This document shows positions 21,737-24,283 of a DNA stretch of 24,283 bases, piece by piece. Location of the stretch: the NCBI GenBank assembly GCA_900073065.1, contig FJOG01000053.1, forward strand, positions 184,134 through 208,416, written 5' to 3'. A program made the translations under genes and the position numbers. Below the pieces are notes generated by a model. It did not search any database, was not told the DNA's origin, and saw only the letters and a list, made by a program, of their open reading frames with translations. Origin of the DNA: Phialocephala subalpina. Its lineage: Eukaryota; Ascomycota; Leotiomycetes; Helotiales; Mollisiaceae. Numbering within the stretch: the stretch's first letter is position 1; each line of letters begins with the position of its first letter.

Positions 21737-22994
21737 TTAGCTCTCCGCATCCGACTTATCCTCACTCCTGGCATGATATTCATAATTGACCTTAATACCC
21801 CTCTCATTAATCGCCGTCGTTGAATCCCCATCTCCCTCTCCTTCACGCCTTCCTCCACCCAAACCTCTCCTTTCATCACCACTCCCCATCATCTCAAAGC
21901 CCTTCGACCTCGCGCCTCCAATCCGACTCTTATTCGTCGTCCCAAGCTCATATGCCAACCCTCCCGCACCCGTTACTTTACTTCCAGATCTCGTAGTAGG
22001 GAAGAGACGAGGGAAGAGACGGTCAAAAGCTGGTTTCAAACCTGGGACGGAAGCGGTGATTATTGCGAGGGCGGTTTCCCAGCCGGAGGCGATGGAGGTG
22101 CTGTATGTGTCCCAGGGTTGGTCGGTTGAGGTGAGGAGGGTTATGAGGTAGACCATGCGGATTATGCCTGCTATGCATGCGCTATAATGCGTCAGTATCG
22201 GCTCTGAAGTGGAAAGCGGGACTAAGAACACTTACAACATTCCAAGCGAGAACAGAAAAGTAAGAACCATCTTCTTCCTAGTCGGAATCTGCAAAGCCCA
22301 AACAGTAGGTAACGGCAGCACCAACGTCCAAATATCCGTGAAAACACTCAACGCACTAGCGGAGTACGAGAACGCTACATTATCAATACACCTCGCATCT
22401 GGATACTTCGTGCTATCCCACACTCCCGCAACTGGCACACATTGGAAAATCGTCGCAAACTCTTGAGCAATAGTGCAACAGATGATGAAAGCTGTCAACA
22501 GGAGAGTTGGCGTGCGCAAGGTGGGAAAGACTCGTAGATAAAGGAAGCAGACTGAGAGCTTGATGGTACCGGTTATGAGGAAGTAGACAACGCGGGTTGC
22601 GAAGCGGTAGATTCCTGCGGGTATGGCGTTGGCGGCGGGGATGGCTTGTTTGTGTTTTCCTGTTCCTAGTCTTACACCTTTACACTGTTCAGCAGGTAGT
22701 GCTGAGGAATGGGAGAGAAGTACTGCTTACTCTGACTAGCAAGGACGATATTCCCGACTGCAAGAATAGTTGCGATGATGATGGTCCAGTCGTCGAGACC
22801 TAGCTTCTTCAGAATCCCAAAGCGAGTTGTGATTCTGGCGATGACGATGATGACTGCGACGGCAGTGATTGTAGCATTGTTGGCGATGATAGTTGGTCCT
22901 CGATCTTCTGCTAGATACTGGAACGAGATCAGCACTCTTCCACCTTCATTCGGATGCGTTGTCTTACCTCTGTAGAGAAAGAACTCGACATCAT
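21737..22994 (-). CDS. SAT4/rhodopsin-family seven-TM membrane protein
   Basis: Four exons: 22994-22968, 22917-22731, 22677-22236, 22181-21737; 366 aa, in phase; introns of 50-54 bp. Exon 1 codes only nine residues (MMSSSFSTE). Likely helices lie near 18-38, 51-70, 94-118, 128-149, 176-197, 208-232 and 250-268. Family hallmarks are LGLDDWTI after helix 1, KLSVCFLYLRVFP, IFQCVPVAGVWD with a second Cys at 168, FTDIWTLVLPLPTVWALQIP, and ITASVPGLKPAFDRLF in the last helix. These fit the large fungal 'rhodopsin domain' group that includes SAT4 and Pth11-like proteins without a CFEM domain. The cytoplasmic tail (about 270-366) is Gly/Arg/Glu-rich and ends in acidic residues. Function is probably signal sensing or an accessory role at a membrane; the ligand is unknown. 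The acceptor of intron 2 (22678, or 22666) is the least certain point. Confidence 0.87.
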
Positions 22995-24283
22995 CGACCA
23001 CAGACCAAGAGAATCAACTCAACGCTGAACAGAGTTCGGATCAGCAATGGGAGACCTAAATCCAGGTACGCGTGGAGCCTTTTGTCTTAAGTGATTCAAG
23101 AGGGGCGATCGCTTGGCTCTAGGATCTTTCACGTGAAGCCTTCGGACCACAATTGCATGGATTTGCTTGATATTGTATTGCCGTATTTGTCGTTATTTGT
23201 CGGAAATTGTAGTTCTTGGGTTTCTTAGGCGAGGACCTGTTCCAACTTTGAGAGGAAACTTGGGCGAAACTTGCTGCTGCTTCGCTCGCTTCCACCAAGG
23301 AGAGCAGGATGCAGACTTCCAGGCTCAAGAGGTGGACATCTTCGTTGCATTCTCTCACTTGATAAAAGAAAAGTATTTCTCCTCTCCGATTTTCTTCGAC
23401 TTCGGAGAGCATGTATCCGACTTCCTAGTGCCTGAGTTTCCGAAATCTCGGATATCAAATCCCATTTGCGATTTTAGACTTTTAGCATGACCTGATTGCT
23501 GGTAAACTCACTTCATGATTCCACAGAATGGTCCCCATTTTTAGGAGGTTGTGGATTGAAGTGAGAGCAGGCCCACAAGTGTCCGTTCCTGCATTCCTTC
23601 ACCTGTAGTAGCGTAGGCGAGGTGCGTTGAGCTTGCCCGCTCGGGGTGAAAGTAAAGGGTTGATGCTTGATATTTGAATCAACTAGTCAAGGGCTCGCCT
23701 CTAGAGTTTGTCTGGACTTTGAAGGAATCGATCTGACTTGCACTCGCTGAGAGGGCCGACTCGTATACGCACTCATGATTCTCAGACTTAAGAACTTCCC
23801 TGGATGCTGGGTGCGCGACCAGGCCGCTGGGAGAGGGCAATTTTCCGTCTGCCAGGCACCTGCACTGCAACGCTGCCACGAGGTGACCGATCATCTCGAT
23901 GAGATCTCGCAGAATCGTACTGTAAAGTCGGAAAGTCATCCAACCAAGACGTCTCGACCATCCCATGCCCACGGATTCCCTCCGCTATAGCCGAAGTGGC
24001 ATGATTAGTGGGGACTCGGAAGAGTGGGGTTGATGATGTCCACCCCTCATACCCTACCACTATAGCGAGCGAAGCTGCGAAAGACCACAGAAGATTAAGG
24101 CCCTCGGAATGCCGGGAATGAAGTTTAAGTCACTGGCCACGCGTTCTATAGAGTCCCAGGTACAGGAAGCTGTTGCATCCAATAAAACACAGGCTTTCGG
24201 CTAGAACATCCATGTTATACTTTAGTAGGGCATAGTCGGCTGACGGCTGCCGAGCCAAGACCTCGCTTGAAGCATTAAGTCGG
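22995..24283. other. Intergenic region, no gene supported
   Basis: The part next to 22994 must hold the promoter of the membrane-protein gene. Open frames of 65-107 codons exist on both strands but overlap each other, lack recognisable motifs and lack matching splice sites. A gene starting beyond the right edge could have its promoter here. Confidence 0.5.

Noticed and set aside
21786..22151. 121-codon plus-strand frame
   Set aside because: Antisense shadow of the last exon of the SAT4-family gene.
23167..23490. 107-codon plus-strand frame near the right edge
   Set aside because: No recognisable domain, and it overlaps equally long minus-strand frames.

Overview
The window reads as nuclear DNA of a filamentous ascomycete (Pezizomycotina). 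Genes carry short introns (about 50-81 bp) with GTRNGT-like donors, CTGAC/CTAAC-like branch sites and YAG acceptors. There is a fungal HET-domain gene, a fungal SAT4/rhodopsin-type membrane protein and a starch-active LPMO, and a long, almost pure A+T block of the kind left by repeat-induced point mutation (RIP). The class cannot be fixed from sequence alone; a Leotiomycetes/Sordariomycetes-type genome is a guess.

Left part (1-4.1 kb): an (ATT)n microsatellite, then a decayed FtsJ/RrmJ-like methyltransferase gene (+). It converges on an intact two-exon AA13 lytic polysaccharide monooxygenase with a CBM20 starch-binding module (-).

Middle (4.1-15.2 kb): gene-poor, with accessory or heterochromatic character. 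It holds a HET-domain pseudogene (+), a small broken unknown gene (-) and a ~1.65 kb AT-only block. Against that block lies an intact small gene encoding a protein with two degenerate zinc fingers (-). A ~2.7 kb stretch without convincing genes follows; it contains a GC-rich hairpin, an inverted repeat and a degenerate ~60-bp direct repeat.

Right part (15.2-24.3 kb): three intact multi-exon genes. A five-exon gene (-) encodes a 665-aa protein with an internal coiled coil and a single C-terminal C2H2 finger split across the last intron. Divergent from it is a seven-exon Hsp70/HSPA12-like ATPase gene (+). Converging on that is a four-exon seven-TM SAT4/rhodopsin-family gene (-). The last 1.3 kb has no convincing gene.

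I assembled the spliced models by hand from reading frame, splice motifs and phase. All five intact models have totals divisible by three. No pathway joins the genes. The clearest regional theme is decay: broken genes lie at 1.4, 6.3 and 8.7 kb, and several of their stop codons are of the kind made by C-to-T change at CpA.
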